From: DASUSH01 sp963785155
GTDB taxonomy: Bacteria; Actinomycetota; Thermoleophilia; Solirubrobacterales; 70-9
Reading direction: 5' to 3'
DNA length: 64,000 bases
NCBI GenBank assembly: GCA_963785155.1
Contig: CAWAUB010000007.1
Span: 1-64,000 of the forward strand
The position numbers and the translations under genes are program-made. Below, piece by piece: positions 1-9,830 of this stretch. The number at the start of each line of letters is the position of its first letter. The stretch's first letter is position 1. The notes under the pieces are model-generated. The model was not told the DNA's origin, did no database searches, and saw only the letters and a list, made by a program, of their open reading frames with translations.

Positions 1-124
1 GGCCAGCCTGCTCGAACACCTCAACCGGTACAGCGTATTGCTACGTATCCTCGCAGGCGCAACGATCGTGCCGACCGCCCTGAGCAGATGCTTCGCCCTC
101 GCCGGCCCCACACAACGAGTCCAA
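1..124. other. Window edge, no gene recognised
   Basis: One plus-strand frame is open through this stretch, but I recognise no domain in it, and the neighbouring sequence is full of indels. It lies just past the 3' end of the CHAT gene, so it may be ordinary intergenic sequence or the edge of another gene outside the window. Confidence 0.3.
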
Positions 125-2590
125 CTAGAGCACGACAACTGGTGGGCGAGCCCCGAGGATAGTCCTCGCCCACCAGGGCGCCGATTCTCGTAGCCTCGAC
201 CTACGAGAAGCAGACGAACGGCGCCGAGGCGGAGCGGCCGCGGTCGCCGCAGGAAGCGCCTCGGCGAGAGCCTCAGGCCGGGGCCAGGCCCTTCGCGCGG
301 GCGCCGTGGGGCGGCTCGAAACCTCGTACGCAGCCTCATCGGCCACGACGGCAGGCGAGGCGATCACGGCGCAGGCACCGGCGTGCAACCAGGCTCCGAC
401 CAGCCGATCAGCTTCCCTCGCCCCCAGCGGATGGTCGACCCGTCCGACCTCGCACGCCGAGAGGAGCACCACGTCGGGGACGGCGGAGAGGCCGTCGATG
501 TCGTAGCCGTACCAGGTCCCGTCTGCGAGCTCCAGGCCCGAGAAGAGCGGGTTGTCGGCGGAGTGGTGGCCGTGGGCGGCCAGGTGAAGTACGTCGACCT
601 CGGCCGCCAGTGCGGAGACCGCTGTCGCGGTGGCGTCGGCGCCGATGAGGGTGTGCGCGGTGGCCCAGGCGGTGGCGCTCTTGGTGACCTCGTCGGCGGC
701 TCGCATGACCCGCGGCCCTGCGACGAACCCGGCCGTCGCGGCTGGCAGCGGGGTGTCGGCGCGACTGAGCCACGCGGTGGCGCTCTGAGCGACCGTGACT
801 GCCCGGCCAGTGAAGCCGGTCAGCAGCAGGGCGGGCGCGGCGCCGCCGCCAGCACGGCCGAGGGAGTCGAACGACGGGCGGTCGCCGATCCTGTCGAGAA
901 CCGGGGCGACGAGCAGATCGGAGAGTTGCTGGAGGCGGGCAGTCAGGTCACCGCGCACCGCAGCGCCGAGCGGGCCTGGGAGGTCGGTCGCAGCGACGTC
1001 GAGATCGGGCAGCAGGCCACCGAGCGGGACCCGAGCGCAGCCTGCTCGCCAGTTCGATCCCGGGTGGACGAGTCATCGGTCGCGACGACAGCGACGATCC
1101 GTCCGGCGGCGACGACATAGGCGACGAGCGCGACGGCTCCGATGCGTTCACGCAGGTCAGGCAGGGAGATGGGGCCGGAAACCTGGCCCGATCCCTTCGA
1201 GCCCGCGCGGCCCGGTGAACGGATCTGCTCGCGCAGTTCGGCCTCGCGCTCGGGCGTCACCTCCGCCGGCGGAGCTCGGCCAGGTCGGAGCGGCGAGCTG
1301 TGGGTCGGACGCGGTGCGCACCGGCTGCACCCGCGAGGCCACCATCCGCGAGCCGCTCGACCGCTCGAAGAGCACATCGGCCTCACCTGACTCGACGGCC
1401 AACTCCAGGCCGCGCCTGGCCGGCCAACGTGCCCCGTGTCCGGCGACGTTGGTCTGCAGGTCCAGGCTGCCGAACGAGCTCTGCCACAGATGGAAGTCGT
1501 CGAGTCCGGCCCGAAGCTCACGGAGTCCAGCAACGGTTCGTCCCGCGGCCACCGCCAACTCAGCTCGGAGTTCTCGCTCCAGCAGGCGGATGCTCGATCG
1601 GCGCCTCCGGCGGAACCGGGCCGATGACCCTGCCGCTCGCCGGTCTTGTCGGCGAGCCGGCGTTCTCTGCCGAACGGATGCGCGCGGGGCCGGGCCTGCA
1701 AGCGCACTCGGAGCGCCGGCCAATTCAGACCTTGTTCTTCGAGCGGAAAGGCTGGCCAGCGCCTCGCCGTCCTCGCTCGGATCTTGGCCTGGCCGCCGGC
1801 CGCCTCGTACGCCACCGCCCGCGCTCGCAACGCCAGCCCCGGCGCCCGCGCCTCCTCGAACCAGCCCAGCGCCGAGCGTGCCACCCGCTCCGCCTCGCCC
1901 GGATCGGTCGCGACAGGTGGATGCCAGCACCAACTCGGCCTCGCCCTGCCGCTGCCGCTGGCCCTTCGATCCGTACGCCTCCGCCGCCTGCCGCAGCATC
2001 TCGCCGCCCTGACGCGTCAGCCCGGCCGCCATCAGCACCTCGGCCCCGGTCAAGCACACACACTGCCTTCACCGGCGGCCCGGCTGCTGCTTGGAGGTCA
2101 GTACGACGACTACCCATCAGCGCAAGGACCCCACACCAGGTCGCCTGAGAGGAAGAGCGCCGTACGCCCTGGTTGTGTTCGGGCTCAGCAGCCGGGAGAC
2201 CTCCTCGCCAGCATCTCGAAAGTTGCGCAGCAGCAGCATCGAAGTCCGCGGCCGCAGCCGACACATCGTGTCAGATCCAGGTGAACGGTTCCCCCGATTC
2301 AAGTGGGCCTTTGGCCCAGGTCCGACTTGTCTTTTGAGCGCTTGCGATTGACTCGTCGAATGCCGCGGGCGTCGCTCGCGCGGCCGGCGCGGCGAGAGGA
2401 GATGTCGCTCGCTGTTGAAGCAGTGCACCTGCGAGTCTGCACCGCCGAGCCCTTCGAACCGTAGCGCCCCGATCGCAGAGCTCCAAGGCACTCTCCGAAA
2501 TCGGACGCGTCGGCCTCGGAGGTAGGCCAGCGTGGATTCGATCCGCGCCAGTAGCGTCGCGCACTTGCCGCTAGCCCAGCGCACTTTCAA
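125..2590 (-). pseudogene. TPR-CHAT caspase-like protein, frameshifted
   Basis: The 3' third (958-125) encodes a CHAT domain, a caspase/separase-like cysteine peptidase fold. The motif LHLAAHGHH carries the presumed catalytic His (codon 572-574) and VVLLSACEVG the presumed catalytic Cys (codon 452-454). Both lie in one uninterrupted frame. Upstream, helix-rich Ala/Arg stretches in three different frames (for example LMAAGLTRQGGEMLRQAAEAYGSKG, broken here as LMAAGLTRQGGE and MLRQAAEAYGSK, near 2,030-1,960) look like degenerate TPR units. The full gene is probably about 800 residues, a usual length for TPR-CHAT proteins. Several frameshifts break it, most likely sequencing errors. It is the last gene of a minus-strand run after an ECF sigma factor, an unknown protein and an S8 peptidase. 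CHAT proteases commonly act in stress or conflict signalling; the substrate is unknown. The start is a guess. Confidence 0.65.
139..176 (-). terminator. Hairpin at the 3' end of the CHAT gene
   Basis: A perfect 12-bp inverted repeat (CTGGTGGGCGAG at 139-150 and its complement at 165-176) encloses a 13-nt loop. It sits at the end of the minus-strand CHAT reading frame. No T-run follows in the minus direction, so it would be an atypical intrinsic terminator or an mRNA-stabilising stem. It slightly precedes the annotated stop, and the true stop may lie before the hairpin because this region carries indels. Confidence 0.45.
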
Positions 2591-2719
2591 GGAGATGCTT
2601 CGCCTCAGCTTACCTTTCCCGAGCTGAGTGCCGCAACACCGAGCCTGTGAAGTTCCGCGCGGGTCTTTCGGTCTCCATGTCAGCGAGCTTCGGCGCCTTG
2701 CCTCAATGAGGTCTAACTC

Positions 2720-3950
2720 CTCAAGCGCTACCCATGTGCGGCTTGATGTCGTAGCTTCGCATCACCCAGGACGGCCACACCTTCAAAGGAGAGCTTCGGC
2801 GGCGATCCGGCCGGCGAGCAAGAGGCGCGGCGAAAGGAGTGCCGCTCCAAGTGCCGGATCCACCCCGTGAAGTCGTCCGGGTCGATGGACGTCCGGGACC
2901 GGCCCATGAACTCAGTGGCGATGGATGCCTGATATCCCACCTTGGAAGGTCGGCGGGAACGTGCTCACGACCAGCACGCGTTCGTAAGCCCTCACCCAGG
3001 GCGCCCGAGTTGCTGAAGAAAGCCGCGTCAGTGGTGCCGTTTGGGTTCGAGCCCCCGACTGAGACGATCGGGAGCACGTCACGGGCTCGGTTCGATCGGT
3101 CCGCTCCCGTCACTCCACGGCGCAAACGCGGCGGAGATCCGGTCGTGCCGTGGCGTCGTTGCCAGCCGAGCAAACCACGAGGGTGCCGTTCGCAGACAGA
3201 TCGGCGAGGACGGTGAGTAGAGGTCAGTCGAACAGCTCGTCTTCCGGCGTCTCGTGGTAGTAGCCCATGGAAAGGCTCAGCACGTCGATGCGCTGGCCGC
3301 GAGGGTCGCCGGCGCGGTACAGATCGCACAAGCTCTGCGATCTGGGCCAGCGCGGTCACCCAGTCGGTCTCCGCGATCGGGCCGTCCGGAGGCACGATTC
3401 GCCATGACAGGATCTCCGCGTCAGGGCAGGCCTGGTGGACCAGCCCCGCGATGAAGGTCCCGTGGCCGGCGACTGGGTCGATCACGCCGTTCAGCGGTCC
3501 AACCTGGTCCTCATCGATCTCCGAATTCGGTGCCCCGGCGGCCAGCCGATGGGGTGCTCACCCAGGCGTACGTCGCGCTGCACGAAGTCGGCGAGCCACG
3601 GATGCGGCCCACGTCCGGTGTCAGCACGGCAACGACCGGCCGCTCACGTCCGCTTAGCTCCGTTTCAGCCAAGCGACGAGGTGGCGCTCCGATGAACGCG
3701 ACGGGCTGACGCCCGCCGGTTCCGAGCGCGTCGTAGCCGTAGCTTGGGTTGGGCTCGTTGTGCGGGTTGGGCTCGTTGTGCGGGTTGGGCTCATTGTGCG
3801 GGTTCGGCTCATTGTGCGGGTTCGGCTCGTTATGAGGGTTCGGCTCGTTATGCGGAGCGGGACCAGGACATGCTCCAAGCTGATGCCACAGGCGCCATCG
3901 GGTCCGGACGACCACAGGTACTGGAGCACCGTCCACGCGTCAGGGGCCTG
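2720..3950 (-). pseudogene. S8 subtilisin-like serine peptidase, frameshifted
   Basis: Pieces of a subtilase appear in successive minus-strand frames. The Asp motif is in LDTGRGPHPWLADF (about 3,620-3,580; the Leu is in the preceding frame). The His motif is GHGTFIAGLVHQ (about 3,465-3,430), followed by AEILSWRIVPPDG. A conserved IVSVGGSNPNGT segment lies near 3,070, and the Ser-region motif SGTPFAAPLA near 2,840. The canonical Ser of GTSxAxP reads as Pro here, probably a base-calling error. The N-terminal region holds six PHNEPN hexapeptide repeats. No clear signal peptide is visible, so an intracellular or cell-associated role is as likely as secretion. It sits between an uncharacterised protein and the TPR-CHAT protease, which suggests a two-protease module under the upstream ECF sigma factor. 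Confidence 0.7.
3746..3853 (-). repeat. Six tandem 18-bp units encoding PHNEPN
   Basis: Six contiguous 18-bp copies (consensus on the plus strand GGGTTSGGCTCRTTRTGM) run without a gap and are read on the minus strand as PHNEPN six times. They lie at the N-terminal side of the subtilase. Substitutions between copies are mostly synonymous, so the peptide is conserved even though the bases vary. The unit length is a multiple of three, so copy-number change would keep the frame. Confidence 0.9.
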
Positions 3951-4023
3951 GACGGCCTTCCCCGGGCGAACCCCCAGTCGCACGCGTCGTACGCCGAGCC
4001 GAAGCCCGACAGCGTGCGGCGGC

Positions 4024-4768
4024 TCATCCTCCGGTGACTGCGCGCCAGCCAAGTCCCTTAGCCGCCTTTTCGATCCGCTCGAAGGTGTCCTCGAAATCGA
4101 CCGACTTGGATACGAGCAGGACAGAGCGACCGTCGGGCGCGCCGTGACGCCGCACGGCGACGCACGTGGTACGGTCGAGCACACGTGCCTCGGTCGATCC
4201 GTACGCCACTGACAACCGTGGCTCACGCTTGGAATGCACTGTTACTCCTGGGTCAGATCTCGAACGTGGGGGTGAGGAAGGCAGACGAACCGTCGGCGGG
4301 CTCGAAGCGGAGCCGGATGAGGCCGGCGGGCAACGAGGTGAGCTCGAAGCGACCCGATGCTCCGAGGGTGACGGCGACGATCGGCGTACGGACTCGTCGG
4401 CACGGATGGCGCGGACGGTCATGGGTGAGCCGGGGGCGGCCAAGCCATAGAGGCGGGCAGTGGTGTCGGTGTCGGAGGCGACGCGTACGAGCACGTCGAC
4501 GCCGGACTGCGCGAAGCGCAGGGTGTAGGCAGAGCGGGCGGAGGCAGGGGCGGCGAGAGCGTACTGCGGCCGTCTCGGCGCCCGAGGACTTCACCAGGAG
4601 CATCAGCTCCAGGTCGAGCCCGAGTCCGGACTCTTCGGCGGCGCCGGCGGCGGCCGCCTGCATCCGGGAGATCAGGCCCCCGGGGACGGGGTCACCAGCA
4701 ACGTAGACCTGTCGAACCAGACCCAACAGCTCTTCGCGAGTGGGCTCCTCCGAGCGACCCCCAGCCAC
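4024..4768 (-). pseudogene. Unknown protein between ECF sigma and S8 peptidase, frameshifted
   Basis: A GTG start at 4768 opens a frame with an acidic N-terminal helix (EELLGLVRQVYVAGDPVPGG) and a middle segment LDLELMLLVKSSGAE. Later parts lie in other frames: VDVLVRVASDTDTTARLYGLA, AVTLGASGRFELTSLPAG and LIRLRFEPADGSSAFLTPTF. The last two resemble the beta-strand pattern of a carboxypeptidase-regulatory-like or Ig-like fold (SGRFxLxxLPAGxxRL). No enzyme motif or transmembrane segment is visible. Its place directly after the ECF sigma gene raises the possibility of a regulator or accessory factor, but there is no direct sequence evidence for an anti-sigma domain. Confidence 0.5.
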
Positions 4769-5471
4769 GACACCTCCCCTTCATCGAGCACAGCCCGCCG
4801 AAGTGCGTCCCGCAGCTTCCCGAGACAGCGGCCGCGGGTGGGGCCGATGCTGCCGATGGGCATGTTCAGGCTCTTCGGCCAGACCGGCATAGTCGGGCCG
4901 GTCGGAGAAGGCGGCGGCGCGCAGCAGCCACCGGCACCGCTCCGGCAACGACTCGACGAGCCGCCCAGATGAGCGAGTTGCGGTCGCCCTTTCGACGCGG
5001 CCAGGGACTCCGCCGAGCGCTGTGTCGGGACGCGGGACTCGAGCGCCTCGTCCTCCACAGGTACGTCACGTCCGGATCGCTTCGCGACCCGCCAGGCCTC
5101 GCGGCGCGTGGTCAGCGTGACCAGGCGCCGACGGCCGCGGTGTCGAGGATCGAGGAGTGCTTGCGTACGAAGGTGAGCCAGGTGTTCTGGACGACGTCCT
5201 CCGCCTGCTCCTGGGCGAGCCGGTAGGAGCGGGCGACCTGCCCACGGGACCGGGGTCGTGGCGCGACCAGCTCGTCGAGAGCGGCGGAGTCGCCGCTGAG
5301 CCAACGGTCGAAGTCGGCCGTGGCCCGGGACCACACGGTCACAGGTGCGTCGGCTTGACCGATCCCCCGTGGTACCCGTGTCACAGTCCCCTCCTCGACC
5401 GGCGGCCTCCGGATCGGCGGCGAGCCGTTGGGGGGCCAGATGGCGCGCGGGCGCGCCGTCGTGGTGGTCAT
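4769..5471 (-). pseudogene. ECF-type RNA polymerase sigma factor, frameshifted
   Basis: The start codon at 5471 begins MTTTTARPRAIWPP. Sigma region 2 is recognisable in DRWLSGDSAALDELV and AQEQAEDVVQNTWLTFVRKH. Region 4 appears in a different frame as LNMPIGSIGPTRGRCLGKLR, the helix-turn-helix that contacts the -35 element. A segment between them (LVTLTTRREAWRVAKRSGRD) matches the end of region 2. Together they make a normal ECF sigma of about 230 residues broken by two or more indels. It is the first gene of the run sigma, unknown, S8 peptidase, CHAT, and is divergent from the femX-like gene. The whole run may be its regulon. A TATAGT box lies about 10 bp upstream of the start on the minus strand. 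Confidence 0.75.
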
Positions 5472-5587
5472 AGTTGCTGTCACGACTATAAGGAGGCCCG
5501 GGCCCCAGCCGTGATACATCTGGTCGCAGACAATAGCGTCTCGGGGCCGCAGACTCACTAGGTAAGCGAGAGAACTCCTCAGATTGG

Positions 5588-5607
5588 GGTCTCGACAAGC
5601 TCGACCA
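5588..5607. repeat. Dispersed intergenic repeat, Nocardioides-type
   Basis: The 20-mer GGTCTCGACAAGCTCGACCA lies between the divergent ECF sigma and FemX-like genes. From memory this motif is a very common dispersed intergenic element in Nocardioides and related actinobacteria. I see no second copy in the window, which fits the left block being a short piece of foreign sequence. Confidence 0.45.
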
Positions 5608-5633
5608 TCGGAGCGGCGGGTAGCCTTCTGCGG

Positions 5634-6806
5634 GTGAGTCTCACCGTGCGCCCCATCACCGCTGCGGAGCATCTCGCCTTCATCGAGAAGCAACCCAGCG
5701 TGAGCTTCCTCCAGACCCCCTCGTGGGCACGGGTCAAGACCGAGTGGCGTTCGGAGTCGATCGGATGGTTCGACAGCCTGCAGGGCGGAGCCCTCGTCGG
5801 CGCCGCGCTGGTGCTGCACCGGCCGGTCCCGAAGCTGGAGCGGTTCACCCTCGCCTACCTGCCGGAAGGCCCGAGCGGCATCGACTGGTCGGGTGATCTC
5901 GCTCCATGGCTGGAGCCGCTGGCGGCGTACCTGAAGAAGAACCACGCCTTCGGCATCCGGATCGGACCGCCCGTCACGACCGCGACCTGGAGCGCGGCCA
6001 GGTCAAGGACGGCATCGCCGACGACACCGTCCAGCGGCTCGACCAGCTGACCCCGACCCATCGTGACGCCACCGGCGCGCGCCGCGTGGTCTCGCAGCTC
6101 AGGGCGGCGGGCTGGGGCTGCAGAGCCCCGAGGACGGCTTCGGTGCAGGGCAGCCGCAATACAACTTCGTCATCCCGCTGGCCCACGAGGACGGCACGGC
6201 CGAAGCCGGGACGAGGTCCTCAAGGGGATGAACCAACTCTGGCGCCGCAACATCAAGAAGGCCGCCAAGATGGCAGTGTCTGGTTACCGTCGCCTCCCCC
6301 GTCGACCCGGCGGACGGCGACTTCGAGGGCGACCTGAGCGCCTTCCACGATCTCTACGTCCACACCGCCCAGCGCGACCACTTCACCCCGCGCCAGCGAA
6401 GCTATTTCAGCACCATGTTCTGGGCGATGTCGACCGAGGACCCGGAGCGGATCGAGCTGTTCCTGGCGCGGCACGAGGGCGATCTGGTCGCCGCCGCCAC
6501 GATCATGGTCCGCGTCGGGCAGTACGCCTGGTACTCCTCTACGGTGCCTCCTCGACCGAGAAGCGAGACGTACGTGGCTCCAACGCCCTCCAGTGGGCGA
6601 TGATCGGGACCGCCAGTGCCACCAGCGCGACCAGCTACGACCTGCGCGGCATCACTCCGACGCTCTCCACCGACGACTCCCACGTGGGGCTGGATCCAGT
6701 TCAAGGTCGGCACCGGGTCGCCGGCGGTGGATGCACACCGGGAATCAAGCTGCCGCTGAACAAGCCGATCTACACGGCCTTCGATGTCTACATGAAGAGG
6801 CGCTGA
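5634..6806 (+). pseudogene. FemX/FemAB-family peptidoglycan peptidyltransferase, frameshifted
   Basis: The first 120 codons from the GTG at 5634 give a clear FemAB N-terminus (SVSFLQTPSWARVK, LERFTLAYLPEGPSG, HAFGIRIGPPV). The rest is spread over the other frames: GWGLQSPEDGFGAGQPQYNF, ADGDFEGDLSAFHDLYVHTA, RQRSYFSTMFWAMSTEDPER, GDLVAAATIMVRVGQYAWY and NKPIYTAFDVYMKRR at the end. FemAB enzymes use aminoacyl-tRNA to add amino acids to the peptidoglycan stem peptide or interpeptide bridge, at the cytoplasmic face of the membrane. Intact length would be about 390 residues, near the family norm. It is followed after 9 bp by a racemase-like gene. At least four indels break it. Confidence 0.75.
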
Positions 6807-6815
6807 TTCTCCCGT

Positions 6816-7906
6816 ATGCCGCTGAAACTGACCGTTGACGCCGATCGCTGGCGCAAGCACGTCCAGACCTTCGCCGAGGCGACCCCAGGCCTGGTCCCGG
6901 TGGCGAAGGGTAACGGCTACGGCCTCACCCTGCGCAAGCTCGCCCACCAGACCGAGTGGCTCAACAGCCTCGACACCGGCGTCGACACGCTCGCCGCGGT
7001 GGGCACCTACAACGAGGTGTAGGGAGGTCGCGACCGGGTTCAGCGGGTTCGATCTACGTCCTCACCCCGTGGCGGCCCTACTCACCCGAGAACTGGACGC
7101 CCTTCGAGATCGCCGACCGGATCATCCACACGATCAGCCGCCCCGAGGACCTGCCGCTGCTCCTGGAGCGCCAGCCCGGCGCGCGCGTCATCCTCGAGCT
7201 GGTCACCTCGATGCGCCGCGGCGCGATACGCCGAGCGACCTGTGGCCGACCGCCGCCGTCGCCCGCGACCACGCCCGCTTCGAGGGCATCACCATGCACT
7301 TCGGTCTCGACGGCGACTCTCGCTGGCCGAGGGTGCGCGGCCAGATGGACGCCGTCGTCGGCGCCGAGGCGAAGACGGTGTGGGTCTCCCACCTGAGCGC
7401 CAACGAGCTAGCACGCCCAGCTGCGCGCGGCCTACGGCGACGTCGCCGCTTCCGGCCTCGCGTCAGCGCACCGCTCTCTGGCTCGGTGACCGCGGCGCGC
7501 TCAGCGTGACTGCCACCGTCGAGGACGTACACCCCCTCGAGCGGGGCTACTTGCGCGCCGGCTACCGCGGCCGCGCCGCGATGCGCACCGTCATCTGGTC
7601 GTCGCCTCCGGTGGCACCGGCCACGGGATCGGGCTCGAGGCGCCGCTGGGCGACACCCACCTGCGCTCCCGCGCCCTCGGCGTCGCCCGCGGCGGGCTTC
7701 GAGGCCATCGGGCAGTCCCGCTCGCCGCTGTACACGCTCGATGGCAAGGCGCTCTGGTTCTCCGAACCGCCGCACATGCAGGAGTCGATGCTCACGCTTC
7801 CCGCGGGCGCACGCGCGCAGTTGCGCCTGAGGTCGGCGAGGAGCTCGAGGTGCGGGTGCGCTACACCGCGACCTCGTTCGAGCACGAGATCATCCTGGAG
7901 TCCTGA
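6816..7906 (+). pseudogene. Alanine-racemase-like PLP enzyme, frameshifted
   Basis: The N-terminal 68 codons are intact and include LVPVAKGNGYGL, the alanine-racemase signature in which the Lys binds pyridoxal phosphate. Later segments in other frames (IYVLTPWRPYSPENWTPF, ARFEGITMHFGLDGD, LGDRGALSVTATVEDVHPLE, SPLYTLDGKALWFSEPPHMQ, VRYTATSFEHEIILES) support one enzyme of about 360 residues ending at 7906. It follows the FemX gene, as expected for a cell-wall amino-acid function. Whether it racemises alanine or another amino acid cannot be told. Multiple indels are present; confidence is high for the fold and low for the substrate. Confidence 0.65.
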
Positions 7907-9362
7907 GCCTCGGCCTCGCCGGGTCGCCTCGACTGTCCCATCGGACCGGGTCGCGCCACGGCTCGTAGATCTCCCGGACCACGACGACGATCAGATAGAT
8001 CTCGGCGGCGACCCGGACGATGATCGCGAACCAGTACACCGGCTGGTCACCGCCGCTGCTGGCCAGCAGATCTGCGCCAAGAAGAAGAAAAAGGAATACC
8101 GCCAGACCGCGGGGGCGAAAAATGAAGAAAGAGCTCACCGGCCTGCCAGATGAGCTGGTCACGCCAGCGCGGGACGCAGCAGGACGGCCAAGCGGCAGCA
8201 ACCACAGGACGTACTGCGGTGGATTACGCCTTCTTAACCAGCGAGGAACCCGGCGACGATCAGGAAGCCGAGCTGCGCGCCAGTCGCGGTGTCTCATGGG
8301 GGGGACCGATGATGAGTACGCCGCTGCACCAGGCGATGAAGAAGGCCGCACGGAGAGCGCGGTTGACCGTGTGTGCCGGGATCGCCGCGTCGCTGGCCTG
8401 CTGGACCACGAGCCACAGCGAGCCGAGGTCCGGGCCGCGCTCGATTAGGAGTTGAAGCTCCAAAAACCTTTCCACTCCTCCACACCCGTGAAGTTCGCGG
8501 GCAGGGTACTTTGAGGCCCCCCGGCGAGGGGTCAGTTGCCAGGGCGGCGACCGCCAGGTCGTCGTAGCGGCGGCGCCGGATGCAGATCACCACGAGCCCG
8601 CCGAGCAGGAGAGAGCGGGTAGAGCTTGGTCGCGCAGCCGAGCCCGATCAGGATGCCCGTCAGCAGCGGCCGGTCGCGCGACCACGCCCACAGCGCGCCG
8701 GCCACGAAGACGACCGCCAGCATGTCCCAGTTGATGATCCCGGTCGCCGCCAGACCGAAGGGGAGGGGAAGGCCGAAGGCGGCCGCGTCCCAGGGCCGTC
8801 GGCCATCGTACGTGCCAGGAACCAGGCGGAGAGCAGCGCCGCGACCGCGAAGCCGATCACGTTGACGATGATGGAGGCTTCACGCGGGGTCTCGTGGTGC
8901 ATGCCGGCAGGCCCCAGAAACTCGAGGTCTCCACGAGATGGCGCTCGTCCTCGTCGGGGGTGTCGGTCAGCCAGTCGTAGTGGGACGTCACCCAGGCGTG
9001 GTGGAGATGCCGACCGGATACTCCATCACCTGCTGGTAGCGCGCCCGGACCTCAGGGTCGGAGGAGTAGGGCCACTCGTGCTCGGCCAGGCCCCGGTCGA
9101 CGTAGAGATAGGGCAGGTCGGAGTAGCAGAAGTGGGTGTATCTGGTGTCGCCGTTGGTCCAGGTGGCGTTGTAGCAGGTCTGCTTAGAGGAACATACGCC
9201 GATGGCGAAGGTGAGCGCGGTCAAGAGCAGCACCAGGCCGGCGCTGGACCCAGCGCGCGGTGTCGGCCGTGTGCGAGCCCACCGAGAGGACCGCGATGGC
9301 GGTGGACGCGGTCCTGACGACCGGATCCTCCGCCGCCGGGCGGTCACTGGACCATCACTCAC
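7890..9362 (-). pseudogene. GT87/DUF2029 membrane mannosyltransferase, frameshifted
   Basis: The minus-strand N-terminus carries a membrane helix (LVLLLTALTFAIGV) and the segment YLYVDRGLAEHEWPYSSDPE with VMEYPVGIS, typical of GT87 integral-membrane glycosyltransferases. Later frames give LLTGILIGLGCATKLYPL, SLWLVVQQASD, NPPQYVLWLLPL, PRWRDQLIWQ and a C-terminal membrane span with VYWFAIIVRVAAEIYLIV and EIYEPWRDPVRWDS. GT87 enzymes use polyprenyl-phosphate sugars to build arabinomannan-type or related envelope glycans. Summed length of about 490 residues is normal. It is convergent with the racemase-like gene and downstream of the PBP tail. Many indels break it. Confidence 0.65.
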
Positions 9363-9368
9363 TGAGTA

Positions 9369-9825
9369 GCGCCCTCCGCGGTGCCTGTGTCGTTGTTGCC
9401 TCCGCCATTATTGCCATCGGCGGGCAGTCGAGCGACTCACAGTAGCCAGAACCAGTGGCACCGTCTTGTCGGTGACCTCCAGGTGGTCAACTCCGACTCA
9501 TCGGAGGTCATCTCCTCGCCCGAAGGTCACCGTCGGTGGCGCCGTCCGTGGGGCTCTGGCTCTCCTCAGCTATTAGATCGGGATGCAAGGAGGGCCCTTG
9601 CGCTCGTCCTTCTTGGAGCCATCTTCAGACAGCATCGGAGTCGGCGTCGGAGGCGGTGAGCGACGGCTGGTGACCTCCATCGGCGCCTCACCGTCCATCC
9701 AGGCCGGCTCCGGGAACTCCTCGAGGTCAAGGTCGGTCGGTCAGCGTGCCCATGATCTCGGCCCACATTGGTGCTGTAAGCGATACGGCGCTGTTACTGT
9801 CGCTGCATTGACTCGTCGTCTGCTG
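9369..9825 (-). pseudogene. Penicillin-binding protein C-terminal remnant
   Basis: Reading leftwards, AVSLTAPMWAEIMGTLTDRP, then FPEPAWMDGEAPMEVTSRR after a frame change, resembles the end of a class A penicillin-binding protein: the TAPxWxxxM motif after the transpeptidase domain, then a Pro-rich tail. Asn/Gly-rich codons follow near 9,420-9,370. The catalytic domains are missing because the sequence switches to unrelated repeat-protein DNA at about 9,820. The family call rests on a short segment, so it is tentative. Confidence 0.4.
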
Positions 9826-9830
9826 CCGCT
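9815..9830. other. Sequence junction (chimera or rearrangement point)
   Basis: Left of this point the minus strand encodes a PBP-like tail. Right of it the plus strand encodes the middle of a PATR repeat (LAIAASNRLGTGPVSL, matching the later copies AITASNRLGSGNVTI and AIAAANRLNNTPLSI). Neither gene has its other half. One more indel at about 9,880 breaks the repeat before the long frame opens at 9,911, so the error-rich sequence extends slightly past the junction. Confidence 0.7.

Noticed and set aside
795..2284. Long plus-strand open frames opposite the CHAT gene
   Set aside because: They are Arg/Pro/Ser-rich shadows of high-GC sequence with no recognisable fold; the minus strand carries the CHAT and TPR segments.
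3020..3075. Possible tRNA (TTCGAGCCCCCGACT resembles a T-arm)
   Set aside because: No acceptor stem, D-arm or anticodon stem can be built around it; it lies inside the subtilase.
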